DNA of 64,000 bases from Lachnospiraceae bacterium (GTDB taxonomy: Bacteria > Bacillota > Clostridia > Lachnospirales > Lachnospiraceae). The notes beneath the pieces are model-generated. The model saw nothing but the letters and a program-made list of their open reading frames with translations. It made no database searches and was not told where the DNA came from. This document shows, one piece after another, positions 34,591 to 43,930 of the stretch (position 1 is its first letter; each line of letters opens with the position of its first letter). The position numbers and the translations under genes were made by a program. The stretch spans positions 62,001 through 126,000 of the forward strand of contig JAIKXM010000021.1 of the NCBI GenBank assembly GCA_024684085.1, written 5' to 3'.

Positions 34591-35826
34591 ATGAGCGAGA
34601 AGATAAGTATTATAGAAGGCGGAGTTACGGCTCCCAAGGGATATAAGGCAGCAGCTACGGCAGCAGGCATCAAGTATGAGGGAAGGACGGATATGGCATG
34701 TGTCTATTCCGAAGTGCCTGCCGAGTGTGCGGGAACCTTCACATCCAATGTGGTCAAGGCTGCCTGTGTTAAATGGGATATGAAGATCACCGAGAGCGGA
34801 GATAAGCTTCAGGCGGTCATAGTCAATTCGGGTATCGCCAATGCATGTACAGGACAGGAAGGCTTCGATGCCTGCAAGGCTACAGCTGAGGCGGCTGCGG
34901 AGTATATGAACGTAAGTGCCGGTTCGGTTGCTGTTGCGAGTACCGGAGTTATAGGAATGCAGCTTCCGGTTGATAAGCTTGTGAACGGTGTGAAGGCACT
35001 CAGTCTTAAGCTTGATGGCAGTATCGAGGCAGGTACAGAGGCATCAAAGGCTATAATGACAACTGATACCGTCAATAAGGAAATTGCGGTAAGTTTTTCA
35101 ATAGGTGACACGACTGTCACTTTGGGAGGTATGAGCAAGGGCTCGGGAATGATACATCCCAATATGTGTACAATGCTCGGATTCCTTACAACGGACGCTG
35201 CGATCTCCAAGGAGATGCTCACCAAGGCTATTAAGTCGGTAGTGTGCGACACCTTCAATATGATCACGGTTGACGGTGATACATCGACTAACGATACTCT
35301 GCTCATCATGGCGAACGGCATGGCAGGCAATAAGGAGATCATCTGCGAAGACAGTGATTACGAAGTCTTCTATGAGGCACTCTTCTATGTGTGCAGGTTC
35401 CTCGCCCGTAAGATGGCAGGTGACGGTGAGGGCGCTACGGCACTCTTTGAGGCGAAGGTCATCAATGCTTCAAGTCTTGAGGATGCAAGGCTGATGGCTC
35501 GTTCGGTTGTTGGTTCCAACCTGTCCAAGGCTGCGATCTACGGACATGATGCCAACTTCGGAAGATTCTTATGTGCGATGGGCTATTCGGGCGCTACCTT
35601 CCAGGAAGAGGATGTTGAGCTGTATTTCGAGAGCACCAACGGTAAGCTCAAGGTGTTCGATCACGGTGTACCGCTTGCCTTTGATGAAGAGGTTGCGACA
35701 TCTATCCTGTCGGCTCCCGAGGTTACAATCCTCATCAATATGAATGAGGGTAAGGCTACGGCTACGGCATGGGGCTGCGATCTTACACATAAGTATGTGG
35801 ATATTAATGCGGATTACAGAAGTTAG
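34591..35826 (+). CDS. argJ: Bifunctional glutamate N-acetyltransferase ArgJ
   Basis: A 411-residue enzyme that moves the acetyl group from N-acetylornithine to glutamate and, in bifunctional forms, also uses acetyl-CoA; it starts and recycles the arginine pathway. The precursor cleaves itself just before Thr in DGDTSTNDT, giving alpha and beta chains with Thr as nucleophile. The N-terminal GTFTSNVVKAACVKW and the C-terminal SAPEVTILINMNEGKATATAW are typical. I chose ATG 34591 with GAGGAGA upstream; a longer frame from 34546 overlaps the GNAT stop. argB and argD follow. argC is not in the window. Confidence 0.94.
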   Translation: MSEKISIIEGGVTAPKGYKAAATAAGIKYEGRTDMACVYSEVPAECAGTFTSNVVKAACVKWDMKITESGDKLQAVIVNSGIANACTGQEGFDACKATAEAAAEYMNVSAGSVAVASTGVIGMQLPVDKLVNGVKALSLKLDGSIEAGTEASKAIMTTDTVNKEIAVSFSIGDTTVTLGGMSKGSGMIHPNMCTMLGFLTTDAAISKEMLTKAIKSVVCDTFNMITVDGDTSTNDTLLIMANGMAGNKEIICEDSDYEVFYEALFYVCRFLARKMAGDGEGATALFEAKVINASSLEDARLMARSVVGSNLSKAAIYGHDANFGRFLCAMGYSGATFQEEDVELYFESTNGKLKVFDHGVPLAFDEEVATSILSAPEVTILINMNEGKATATAWGCDLTHKYVDINADYRS

Positions 35827-35863
35827 TTGCGAAGACTATTATATATGATAACGGAGGTTCAAG

Positions 35864-36751
35864 ATGGAAAGAGCAATGGATGATGTTTTGAAAAAAGCCG
35901 AGGTGCTGATCGAGGCGCTTCCTTATATACAGAAATTCAACCGCAAGATCATTGTGGTCAAGTACGGCGGATCTGCCATGAGCAACGAGGAGCTTCAGAA
36001 GAATGTCATCAAGGACGTTACACTTCTTAAACTTGTTGGCTTTAAGCCGATCATCGTACACGGCGGTGGCAAGGCTATCTCAAGATGGGTAGCCAAGGCC
36101 GGCAAGGAGCCTCAGTTCATCAACGGACTCAGAGTGACAGATGAAGAGACGATGGAGATAGCGGAGATGGTACTTGGCAAGGTCGGCAAGGATCTTGTCA
36201 GAATGGTCGAGGAACTTGGTGTCAAGGCTGTCAGCATAAGCGGTAAAGACGGCAATCTCCTTAAGTGCAACAAGAAGTACAGCGACGGACAGGACATCGG
36301 GTTTGTAGGCGATATAAGTGCTGTAGATCCCAAGATCATCTACGATCTTCTGGATAATGACTTCCTTCCCATCGTAGCGCCGATCGCTCTTGATGAGGAG
36401 TTCAATACTTACAATATTAACGCCGACGATGCAGCCTGCGCTATTGCAAAAGCAGTTGGGGCTAACAAGCTGGTATTCTTAACAGATACCGAAGGCCTCT
36501 ACAGAGACTTCGAGGACAAGGATTCTTTTATCCCGAGGATCACTGCTTCAGAAGCAGAGGAGCTTATCGAATCGGGACTTATCGGCGGAGGAATGCTTCC
36601 CAAGCTTAACAACTGTACCTCAGCTGTTAAGAACGGCGTAGGCAATGTGCATATCCTCGACGGAAGGATCCCTCACAGTATGTTGCTTGAGATCTTCACT
36701 GACGAAGGTATCGGAACGGCAATTACAAGTGACGAAGGAATTACGGCATAG
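35864..36751 (+). CDS. argB: Acetylglutamate kinase
   Basis: An amino-acid kinase of 295 residues that phosphorylates N-acetylglutamate, the second step of arginine synthesis. [12 protein letters not shown] holds the ATP-binding Lys and Gly; [11 protein letters not shown] and [12 protein letters not shown] are the substrate and nucleotide motifs. The N-terminal helix ([20 protein letters not shown]) is of the kind seen in arginine-inhibited hexameric ArgB, so feedback by arginine is likely. The ribosome site GGAGG lies 7 bases before ATG 35864. It is followed by argD after 15 bases. Confidence 0.95.
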   Translation: MERAMDDVLKKAEVLIEALPYIQKFNRKIIVVKYGGSAMSNEELQKNVIKDVTLLKLVGFKPIIVHGGGKAISRWVAKAGKEPQFINGLRVTDEETMEIAEMVLGKVGKDLVRMVEELGVKAVSISGKDGNLLKCNKKYSDGQDIGFVGDISAVDPKIIYDLLDNDFLPIVAPIALDEEFNTYNINADDAACAIAKAVGANKLVFLTDTEGLYRDFEDKDSFIPRITASEAEELIESGLIGGGMLPKLNNCTSAVKNGVGNVHILDGRIPHSMLLEIFTDEGIGTAITSDEGITA

Positions 36752-36766
36752 ACAGAGGTGAATATT

Positions 36767-37963
36767 ATGAATAAGACGATTGAAAAGGCAGAGCAGAATC
36801 TGCTCCATACATATAACAGGTTCCAGCTTGTGATAGATCACGGCGAAGGAAACTGTATCTTCGATACGGACGGCAAAGAGTATCTCGACTTTTTCTCGGG
36901 CATCGGTGTATTCGGACTTGGATACGGCAATAAGAAGTTCGCTGATGCAGTGAAGGCACAGGTCGATAAGATCACTCATGTATCCAATTATTTCTACACC
37001 GAACCTCTTGCAGAGGCGGCTGCAAAACTGACAGAAGTGTCACAAATGGATAAAGTCTTCTTCACCAATTCCGGTGCGGAAGCTGTTGAGGGAGCATTAA
37101 AAGCAGCCCTCAAATACGCATACAATAAGGACAAGAGCAACGATCATGAGATAATCGCAATGGACCATTCTTTTCACGGAAGGACCTGCGGAGCTCTGGC
37201 TGTAACCGGTAAAGCTGCATACAGGGAGGCGTTCGAGCCCCTGATCAGCAAGGTTAACTTCGCCAACATCAATGATTTCGAAAGCGTTGAGCGCCTTGTT
37301 AACGACAAGACCTGCGCGATCATCATGGAGACGGTTCAGGGTGAAGGCGGTATCTACCCCGCAGATGAGGACTTCCTTAGGAAAGTGAGTACGCTGTGCA
37401 AGGAGAAGGACATCGTGTTTATCCTTGATGAAGTGCAGTGCGGAATGGGACGTACGGGCTACATGTTCGCATGGCAGAAGTACGGTATCAAGCCTGATAT
37501 CATGACCTGTGCCAAGGCACTCGGTAACGGTATTCCGGTCGGAGCCTTCCTCTTATCGGGCAGGGTCGCAGAGTCTTCGCTTGTGGCCGGCGATCATGGG
37601 ACGACATATGGAGGCAATCCATTAGCTTCGACAGCCGTAAGCACAGTGCTGGATATTTTCCGAGAGGAGGAGATCGACAGGCATGTGCGCGAGATCACAC
37701 CTTACCTTGAGAGTAGGCTCGATGAGCTTAAGGACAGGCACTCTTGTGTACTGGGGCGGCGCGGAGCCGGATTCATGCAGGGATTGATCTTAAGCGTTAA
37801 GCCGGGCGATGTGGTGAATAAGGGTCTTGAGAAGGGCATAATCCTTCTGACTGCGGGCACGGATGTCCTGAGGCTGCTTCCGCCGCTGACTATCGGTAAG
37901 GAAGAGATCGATAAGATGTACGAGATTCTGGATTCCATTCTTGCGGAGTTTGATCAAATATAG
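36767..37963 (+). CDS. argD: Acetylornithine aminotransferase
   Basis: A class III PLP aminotransferase of 398 residues that converts N-acetylglutamate semialdehyde to N-acetylornithine with glutamate as donor. Visible motifs are FTNSGAEAVEGALKAA, DHSFHGRTCGALAVTG, FILDEVQCGMGRTGYMFAW (PLP-binding Asp) and CAKALGNGIPVGAF with the Schiff-base Lys. I take ATG 36767 behind AGAGGTG; an in-frame GTG lies 9 bases upstream. It is the last gene of the arg run. The next gene is unrelated. Confidence 0.94.
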   Translation: MNKTIEKAEQNLLHTYNRFQLVIDHGEGNCIFDTDGKEYLDFFSGIGVFGLGYGNKKFADAVKAQVDKITHVSNYFYTEPLAEAAAKLTEVSQMDKVFFTNSGAEAVEGALKAALKYAYNKDKSNDHEIIAMDHSFHGRTCGALAVTGKAAYREAFEPLISKVNFANINDFESVERLVNDKTCAIIMETVQGEGGIYPADEDFLRKVSTLCKEKDIVFILDEVQCGMGRTGYMFAWQKYGIKPDIMTCAKALGNGIPVGAFLLSGRVAESSLVAGDHGTTYGGNPLASTAVSTVLDIFREEEIDRHVREITPYLESRLDELKDRHSCVLGRRGAGFMQGLILSVKPGDVVNKGLEKGIILLTAGTDVLRLLPPLTIGKEEIDKMYEILDSILAEFDQI

Positions 37964-38050
37964 TGAAAGGATAATGGTTGGCGGTTTTTGACGCGGGCGC
38001 TGTTAAGTTGCAGTCGCGTAGTGCAAAAGCCGGCAACCTTTGTGAGTTTT

Positions 38051-39664
38051 ATGAATAATACCAAAAAAATAGTGAGCGTGCTTGTATGCGTGTTCATGGT
38101 ACTTGGGATAATAGGCATGGGAATGTTCGTTAAGCCCGAAGAAAAGGAGACTTCGGAGGACTATTCCGATTCACTTGTCATATGGTATGTGGACGAGGAA
38201 ATGTCGGATTATCTTAACCGCATGGCCTTTGATTATCGTGAGCATAACGGGATCAGGGTCATCCCCAAGCTTATGAACGGCGATGAGTATATTGAGTCGA
38301 TATATGAGGCTTCCGTCAAGGATGAGAATCCGCCGGATCTCTATATCTTAAGCAATGACACCCTTGAGAAGGCTTATCTTTCCGGCTGTGCCGTGCCGAT
38401 CGATGATATGGGCGTTACGACCGATAAGAATTTCTCCAAGGTCGCTCTGCACGCGGTCACTTATGACAATGACATAATTGCCTATCCGTATTACTTCGAG
38501 ACCAGCGTTCTGCTCTACAACAAGACCTATCTCCATGATATGGCGGAGAATATCGTGATCGCCGAGAATGAGTCTGAGGAAACTGAGGAAGATAATTCCG
38601 GCAAAAATGCTTCGTCCGGGGCTGATAAGTCTGCGGAGGCTACGGGGGATTCGAACGGATCAACGGGGGGTTCGTCCGGCAGTTCATCGGAGTCGAGCGG
38701 TACAACAGGTGCATCATCGGGGGCGAACGGTACTGCGAATGGAGCATCCGGAACGAACGGAACAGTGACTGATCCTACGGGGGCGGGAACAAGCGCCGGT
38801 GGGGAGTTGGATAACTCAGACGGTCTAGATGCTACCGATACCGAAGATGATGAGATGATAATGGATGAAGAAGATGTGGAAAGGGAGAAAGTGATCGCGC
38901 AGATGATGAGCGATTCGATCCCTTCGACCTTTGATGAAATAATGTCATTCGCTGACAATTACGATGCTCCCATGCAGGTTGAGTCAGTCTTCAAATGGGA
39001 TGTAAGAGATATCTTCTTCAATTATTTCTTTATCGGCAATTACATGGATATCGGAGGGATCCACGGAGACGATCCTTCGAAGATAGATATATATAATGAG
39101 AATACTGTCAAGGCTATGCAGATGTATCAGGATATGAACCAGTTCTTCTCATTTGAGTCGGAAGATGTTACTTACGATCAGGTGGTGAATGAGTTCATAA
39201 GCGGTAAGCTGGTATTCGCTACAGCCACTTCGGATATCGTAGCCAAGCTTAAGGAAGCTGCCGATAACGGTGACTTCGAATATGAATACGGTATCGCACC
39301 CATTCCCAACCTTAATGAGGAATTGGTAAGTAAGGGAATGTCGGTTACAAACTGTATCGTTATCAACGGTTACAGCGATAAGCAGGAAGAGGCGAATAAT
39401 TTCGCAAGATACCTCGCGATCGATAAGGCGCGCATGCTGTACGAAGAGGCATCCAAGATGCCTGCCGCTACAAGTATGAAGAATATCGATGAGACTCTTG
39501 AAGTATTTGCCAGAGAGTATGAGAAGTCAGTCCCCATGCCTAAGCTGATGGCGACTGCAGATTACTGGCTCATGCTTGAGAGTACTTTCGCAGATATCTG
39601 GTCGGGCAAGGATGTGTCAAAGTGTCTCGAGGAGTTGGAGGAGAAGATCAAACCGGCTGAGTGA
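38051..39664 (+). CDS. Extracellular solute-binding protein with a Ser/Gly/Thr-rich insertion
   Basis: A 537-residue protein with an N-terminal hydrophobic segment (KKIVSVLVCVFMVLGIIGMG) but no lipobox Cys, so it is anchored or secreted. The flanking parts resemble family 1 sugar-type binding proteins (LVIWYVDEEMSDYLN; PPDLYILSNDTLEKAY; YEYGIAPIPNLNEEL; FARYLAIDKARMLYEEASKMPAAT). About 100 residues (about 173-273) of Ser, Gly, Thr, Asn, Glu and Asp are inserted between the two lobes. No ABC permease genes lie beside it. Start taken as ATG 38051, with a weak ribosome site; a TTG at 37988 is less likely. Confidence 0.78.
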   Translation: MNNTKKIVSVLVCVFMVLGIIGMGMFVKPEEKETSEDYSDSLVIWYVDEEMSDYLNRMAFDYREHNGIRVIPKLMNGDEYIESIYEASVKDENPPDLYILSNDTLEKAYLSGCAVPIDDMGVTTDKNFSKVALHAVTYDNDIIAYPYYFETSVLLYNKTYLHDMAENIVIAENESEETEEDNSGKNASSGADKSAEATGDSNGSTGGSSGSSSESSGTTGASSGANGTANGASGTNGTVTDPTGAGTSAGGELDNSDGLDATDTEDDEMIMDEEDVEREKVIAQMMSDSIPSTFDEIMSFADNYDAPMQVESVFKWDVRDIFFNYFFIGNYMDIGGIHGDDPSKIDIYNENTVKAMQMYQDMNQFFSFESEDVTYDQVVNEFISGKLVFATATSDIVAKLKEAADNGDFEYEYGIAPIPNLNEELVSKGMSVTNCIVINGYSDKQEEANNFARYLAIDKARMLYEEASKMPAATSMKNIDETLEVFAREYEKSVPMPKLMATADYWLMLESTFADIWSGKDVSKCLEELEEKIKPAE

Positions 39665-39789
39665 TAACAGTCGGTTAATAGCATATAATTATTAAGTCTT
39701 TATAAACTATATTGAAATCAGGGTCCGGAGCGTTTAATATAGCTGTATCGTCTATGGGAATCTCTCTTTTTGACTAAGGGAGAATGATG

Positions 39790-40599
39790 ATGTCATACAG
39801 GAGAAGAACAGATCGGCATAATGAATTTATTGAGAAATTGTCATATAAAGAATTCATTAGCAGGCTGATACATAATGAATATATTAAGAAGCTGGGAGCT
39901 CTGTTACTATGCTGTCTTATATTAGGGATACCCGCGGCCTGCGCAGGTAAGAACACTCTGTATGTGAGTGAGGACGGTTATGCTGAGGATAATGAAGCAG
40001 GCGATGCCGACACTGAGAACGGAACTCTTGCGACAGCTGAGGTAAGTCAGGGTGGCGTTGGAAACGGAAACGTAGCCGGCGATGCCGGCACTGAGAACGG
40101 ACAGGAACGAAATCTTGTACACGTATGCGGAGCTGTAATATCCCCGGGAGTGTATGAGATACAGGCAGGAGACCGGGTGGCCGACTGCATAGAGATGGCA
40201 GGCGGATTCACCGATGATGCCGGCAGGGATGCACTCAATCTGGCACTCAGTGTTGCGGACGGGATGAAGGTGTACGTTCCGACGGTCGAAGAATGTGTTT
40301 CGGGCGATTTTACAATTAATGACACAGGTGTCATAATAGCGGGCGGTAATACAACAGGCGTTTTAAAGTCGGATGATAATACTACAGCCGGAGGCGATAG
40401 CAAGGGACTAATTAATATCAATACTGCGGGTGAGGAGCAGCTGACTACGCTTACAGGAATTGGCAAGAGCAGGGCGGCGAGCATCATAGCTTATCGCGAG
40501 GAACACGGCGGATTCGCGACCATTGAGGATATTATGAAGGTTCCGGGGATCAAGCAGAGCAGCTTCAATAAGATCAAGGATAAGATAATCGTGAAGTGA
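39790..40599 (+). CDS. comEA: ComEA-like DNA-uptake protein
   Basis: About 269 residues: a basic N-terminus, a membrane segment (about 34-52, LGALLLCCLILGIPAACAG), an acidic spacer with two similar blocks (EAGDADTENGTLA and VAGDAGTENGQER), an SLBB domain (VHVCGAVISPGVYEIQAGDR) and a C-terminal helix-hairpin-helix pair (LININTAGEEQLTTLTGIGKSRA...FATIEDIMKVPGI) that binds DNA backbone. ComEA catches incoming DNA outside the membrane during natural transformation. ATG codons at 39784, 39787 and 39790 are in frame; AAGGGAG spacing favours 39790. comEC lies 3.3 kb downstream. Confidence 0.88.
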   Translation: MSYRRRTDRHNEFIEKLSYKEFISRLIHNEYIKKLGALLLCCLILGIPAACAGKNTLYVSEDGYAEDNEAGDADTENGTLATAEVSQGGVGNGNVAGDAGTENGQERNLVHVCGAVISPGVYEIQAGDRVADCIEMAGGFTDDAGRDALNLALSVADGMKVYVPTVEECVSGDFTINDTGVIIAGGNTTGVLKSDDNTTAGGDSKGLININTAGEEQLTTLTGIGKSRAASIIAYREEHGGFATIEDIMKVPGIKQSSFNKIKDKIIVK

Positions 40600-40680
40600 C
40601 CGGTTTTGCTGAACATTGGAACAGATATATCCTTATATGCTATATATTATTTAACAAGCATCGTTTTAATGAGGGAAGAG

Positions 40681-41355
40681 ATGAACAGGATATTGGTTGT
40701 TGATGATGAAAAACTGATAGTTAAGGGAATCAAGTACAGTCTTGAACAGGATGAGATGGAAGTCGATGTGGCTTACGACGGCGAAGAAGCCGTGATGCGT
40801 GCCACGAGTTGTGAGTACGATCTTATTCTGTTGGATCTGATGCTGCCGAAGCTTAACGGGCTTGAGGTGTGCAGTAAGATCAGGGAGACTTCCAACGTTC
40901 CCATAATCATGCTTACGGCTAAGGGCGATGACAGGGATAAGATAGAGGGCCTGGAGTGCGGTGCGGACGATTATATAACCAAGCCTTTCAATATACTTGA
41001 GGTAAAGGCGCGCATCAAGGCGATCCTAAGACGTGTGCCCGCCAAGCAGGAACTGTCGCGGATCGAGATCGACGGGCTCAGCATGGACAGGGTCAACAAA
41101 TCGGTGAAGATCAACGGTAATGCGGTCAATCTGACCGACAAGGAGTTCAGGATACTTGAGCTTCTTCTGACGCATCCCGAGCAGGTGTACAGCAGAGAGG
41201 ATCTGCTCAAAAACGTCTGGAAGAAATACACTCCCGAGGACATAAGGACGGTTGACGTCCACGTGAGAAGACTGAGAGAGAAGATCGAACCCGGCAATGG
41301 CGTTACCAAATACGTATTCACCAAGTGGGGCGCCGGCTACTATTACAAAGCATAG
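40681..41355 (+). CDS. OmpR/PhoB-type response regulator
   Basis: A 224-residue regulator. The receiver has Asp8/Asp9 in LVVDDE, phosphoacceptor Asp52 in LLDLMLPK, the Thr in IMLTAKG and the Lys in YITKPFN. The winged-helix DNA-binding domain (about 125-222) ends TVDVHVRRLREKIEP...FTKWGAGYYYKA. ATG 40681 follows GAGGGAAGAG; 25 further in-frame codons upstream are unlikely. The kinase gene starts 3 bases after its stop, so they form one two-component system. Its targets may include the competence or pilus genes around it, which is inference from position. Confidence 0.92.
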   Translation: MNRILVVDDEKLIVKGIKYSLEQDEMEVDVAYDGEEAVMRATSCEYDLILLDLMLPKLNGLEVCSKIRETSNVPIIMLTAKGDDRDKIEGLECGADDYITKPFNILEVKARIKAILRRVPAKQELSRIEIDGLSMDRVNKSVKINGNAVNLTDKEFRILELLLTHPEQVYSREDLLKNVWKKYTPEDIRTVDVHVRRLREKIEPGNGVTKYVFTKWGAGYYYKA

Positions 41356-41357
41356 AT

Positions 41358-42854
41358 ATGAAGATTAACGGACTTAAAGACAGGATCAAGAATATAGTTC
41401 TGCTGCGAAGCTTCAGACTGAGGATCTTCCTCGTGCTTATGATCGTCGGCATCATTCCCAGCCTTATCGTCAGGGCGCAGATTCTCTCCGGTTATGAAAA
41501 AAGAGCGGTCGATGTAAAAGTCTCAGAAGTGCAGAATCAGCTGAAGATCATTGCCGACCACCTGATAACCTATAATTATCTGACGGATCAGGCGAACGAG
41601 GTCGTTAATGCCGAACTTGAGCAGCTGTCGAATCTCTACGACGGACGAGTACTGATAATCAACGGCGATTTTAAGATAATCAAGGACTCGTACGGGATCA
41701 GTGTTGGCAGGACGATCATCTCGGAAGAGGTCATTCGATGTTTCAAAGGAGAGGTGACTTCGAATTACGACCCGGCCTATGCATTTATCGAGATGACCAT
41801 TCCGATCAAGGAAACCGGAACCAATACGGATCAGTCGCCGGAACATGACATGATGTCCAAGACCGACAAGGCTATAAAGGGTGTTATGCTTATCAGCGTA
41901 TCTACCGATACGATCAACACCACGATGGATATGTTGAGCCGGACGGCGTGGATCATCGATGTTATCCTGGGTGTACTGATCTTCGCACTTGCGATGGGAT
42001 TCTCAAGATTCTTAACAGCTCCCTTCAACAAGGTATCGGATGCCATCAGTAATGTCCGTCTCGGATATACGGACGAGGCTATCGATGTACCTGATTATAA
42101 GGAAACAGAGCATATTGTTGCTGCTTTTAACCTTGTGCTAAGGCGAATGAGGGTGTTGGATGAGACCCGACAGGAGTTCGTATCCAATGTGTCGCATGAG
42201 CTTAAGACACCGCTTACTTCGGTTAAGCTGTTGGCGGATAATTTGCTTGCGGATGAGAATGCGCCGATCGAAGTCTACAGAGATTTCATGGAGGATATCA
42301 CAGGTGAGATCGACAGGGAGAATAAGATAATCACCGATCTTTTGGAATTAGTTAAGCTCGATAAGACGGAAGGTGAGCTGAAGATCGAGAACTGTCTTAT
42401 CAATGATGTGATCGAGAAGATATTGAAGCGAATGGCTCCCATAGCAGATCAGAGCAATGTGACCATAACGTTCATCAGTAACAGAGACGTTAATGCGGAT
42501 ATAGATGAGGTTAAGTTCACGCTTGGTATAACCAATTTTATTGAGAATGCCATCAAGTATAATAAGCCCGGCGGTTCGGTGATCGTGAGTCTTGATGCGG
42601 ATCACGAATGCTTCACGGTTGTTATAGAAGATACGGGTATAGGTATACCCGAGGAAGCACGCGAGAATATCTTCGAGAGGTTTTACCGCGTGGATAAGTC
42701 TCATTCGAGGGAGATCGGTGGAACGGGACTGGGTCTTGCCATTGCAAGGAATGTTGTACTTGTGCACAGGGGCAGGGTCACGGTAGAGAGCGAACCCGAT
42801 GTGGGAACGTCGTTCACGGTAGAGTTCCCATTGCAGCAGAGTAAGAATGTATAG
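41358..42854 (+). CDS. Sensor histidine kinase
   Basis: A 498-residue membrane kinase with two transmembrane segments (about 20-37 and 200-220), an extracytoplasmic sensor between them, a HAMP domain (about 220-270), the phosphorylation site His280 in NVSHELKTPL, and the ATPase motifs NFIENAIKYN (N box), EDTGIGIPEE (G1) and GGTGLGLAIARN (G2). It is the partner of the preceding regulator. The signal is unknown. Start taken as ATG 41358, just after the regulator's stop codon. Confidence 0.92.
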   Translation: MKINGLKDRIKNIVLLRSFRLRIFLVLMIVGIIPSLIVRAQILSGYEKRAVDVKVSEVQNQLKIIADHLITYNYLTDQANEVVNAELEQLSNLYDGRVLIINGDFKIIKDSYGISVGRTIISEEVIRCFKGEVTSNYDPAYAFIEMTIPIKETGTNTDQSPEHDMMSKTDKAIKGVMLISVSTDTINTTMDMLSRTAWIIDVILGVLIFALAMGFSRFLTAPFNKVSDAISNVRLGYTDEAIDVPDYKETEHIVAAFNLVLRRMRVLDETRQEFVSNVSHELKTPLTSVKLLADNLLADENAPIEVYRDFMEDITGEIDRENKIITDLLELVKLDKTEGELKIENCLINDVIEKILKRMAPIADQSNVTITFISNRDVNADIDEVKFTLGITNFIENAIKYNKPGGSVIVSLDADHECFTVVIEDTGIGIPEEARENIFERFYRVDKSHSREIGGTGLGLAIARNVVLVHRGRVTVESEPDVGTSFTVEFPLQQSKNV

Positions 42855-42962
42855 AAGATGTATGTTCCTGCTGTCGGCAGGATAATAGATGCATGGTAAT
42901 AAATGTACCGGTATCGTTCATGTTAATGGATGCATCAGAAGAGTAGTATTGTTAATAGTTGA

Positions 42963-43877
42963 ATGAAAAGAATTATATTGTTATTGGTCAGCCTGCTGAT
43001 GGTGTTGGCGGGATGTGGTACGAATGGGGGAGCTAAGCACCCCGAAGGGACAACTGAATATAAGATCTTTCATCCGGATCGTGATCTTAATAAGATGGTC
43101 GACGTTGTCTGGTATTCGGCTGAGAAGGATACCGATCAGTTGATAGAGGATATGATAGAGGAGCTAAAGAAGGCTCCGGAGGATGTTAAGCTGAGAGAGA
43201 CGATCCTTGGATTTGATGTTGTCGATTATTCCATGGAAGGCAATGCGCTTACACTTACGCTAAGTGAAGAATATCTTAAGCTTGATATGTATGCTGAAAT
43301 TCTTACCAGAGCCGCTCTTGTAAGAACCTTGTGTCAGATAGAGGATGTACAACTCGTGGCTATTAAGGTGGGCGACATGGAGCTTACGGATTCTACGGGT
43401 ATGCCTATTGGGTTCATGAGTGCGGAAGAGTTCCTTGACAATAAGGGCAAAGAGATCAATTCCATGGAGATGGTTCAGCTGGCTTTGTATTTTCCGATAG
43501 CAGACGGAACAGGTATCAGCAGAGTCACGAGAAAGGTCGTATATAATTCCAATATCTCCACGGAGAAGCTTGTGGTGGAACAGCTGATAAAAGGACCGCT
43601 CAATGACAAGATGTTGCCTGCACTTAATCCCGAGACCAAGATCATCAATGTAACGACCAAGGACGGTGTGTGCTATGTGAGTCTCAGCGCGGAATTTCTT
43701 ACCTTCCCCGAGAATGTATCGATGGAGTGCAGTATCTATTCGGTCGTTGACTCGCTTACCAATCTCAGGGGCGTCAATAAGGTTCAGATCAATATTGACA
43801 ACGATCAGAATATTCTGGTCGACGAGAAGTTCAACTTCGATGATCCGTTTGAACGTAATCTTGAGATCATTCAATGA
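42963..43877 (+). CDS. GerM-domain lipoprotein
   Basis: A 304-residue lipoprotein: signal MKRIILLLVSLLMVLAG with lipobox LAGC (Cys18). Two GerM-like domains follow (about 35-150 and 170-295); the second includes YNSNISTEKLVVEQLIKGP and INVTTKDGVCYVSLSAEF. GerM domains occur in Bacillus GerM and in LpqB, which is linked to two-component signalling. Here the gene directly follows a histidine kinase gene, repeating the MtrB-LpqB arrangement of actinobacteria, so it may tune that kinase. No strong ribosome site precedes ATG 42963. Confidence 0.8.
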   Translation: MKRIILLLVSLLMVLAGCGTNGGAKHPEGTTEYKIFHPDRDLNKMVDVVWYSAEKDTDQLIEDMIEELKKAPEDVKLRETILGFDVVDYSMEGNALTLTLSEEYLKLDMYAEILTRAALVRTLCQIEDVQLVAIKVGDMELTDSTGMPIGFMSAEEFLDNKGKEINSMEMVQLALYFPIADGTGISRVTRKVVYNSNISTEKLVVEQLIKGPLNDKMLPALNPETKIINVTTKDGVCYVSLSAEFLTFPENVSMECSIYSVVDSLTNLRGVNKVQINIDNDQNILVDEKFNFDDPFERNLEIIQ

Positions 43878-43930
43878 TCTGCCCGGAACTGTTACTTCAA
43901 GGCGAATTGAAGAGAAATGCATTATAATCA

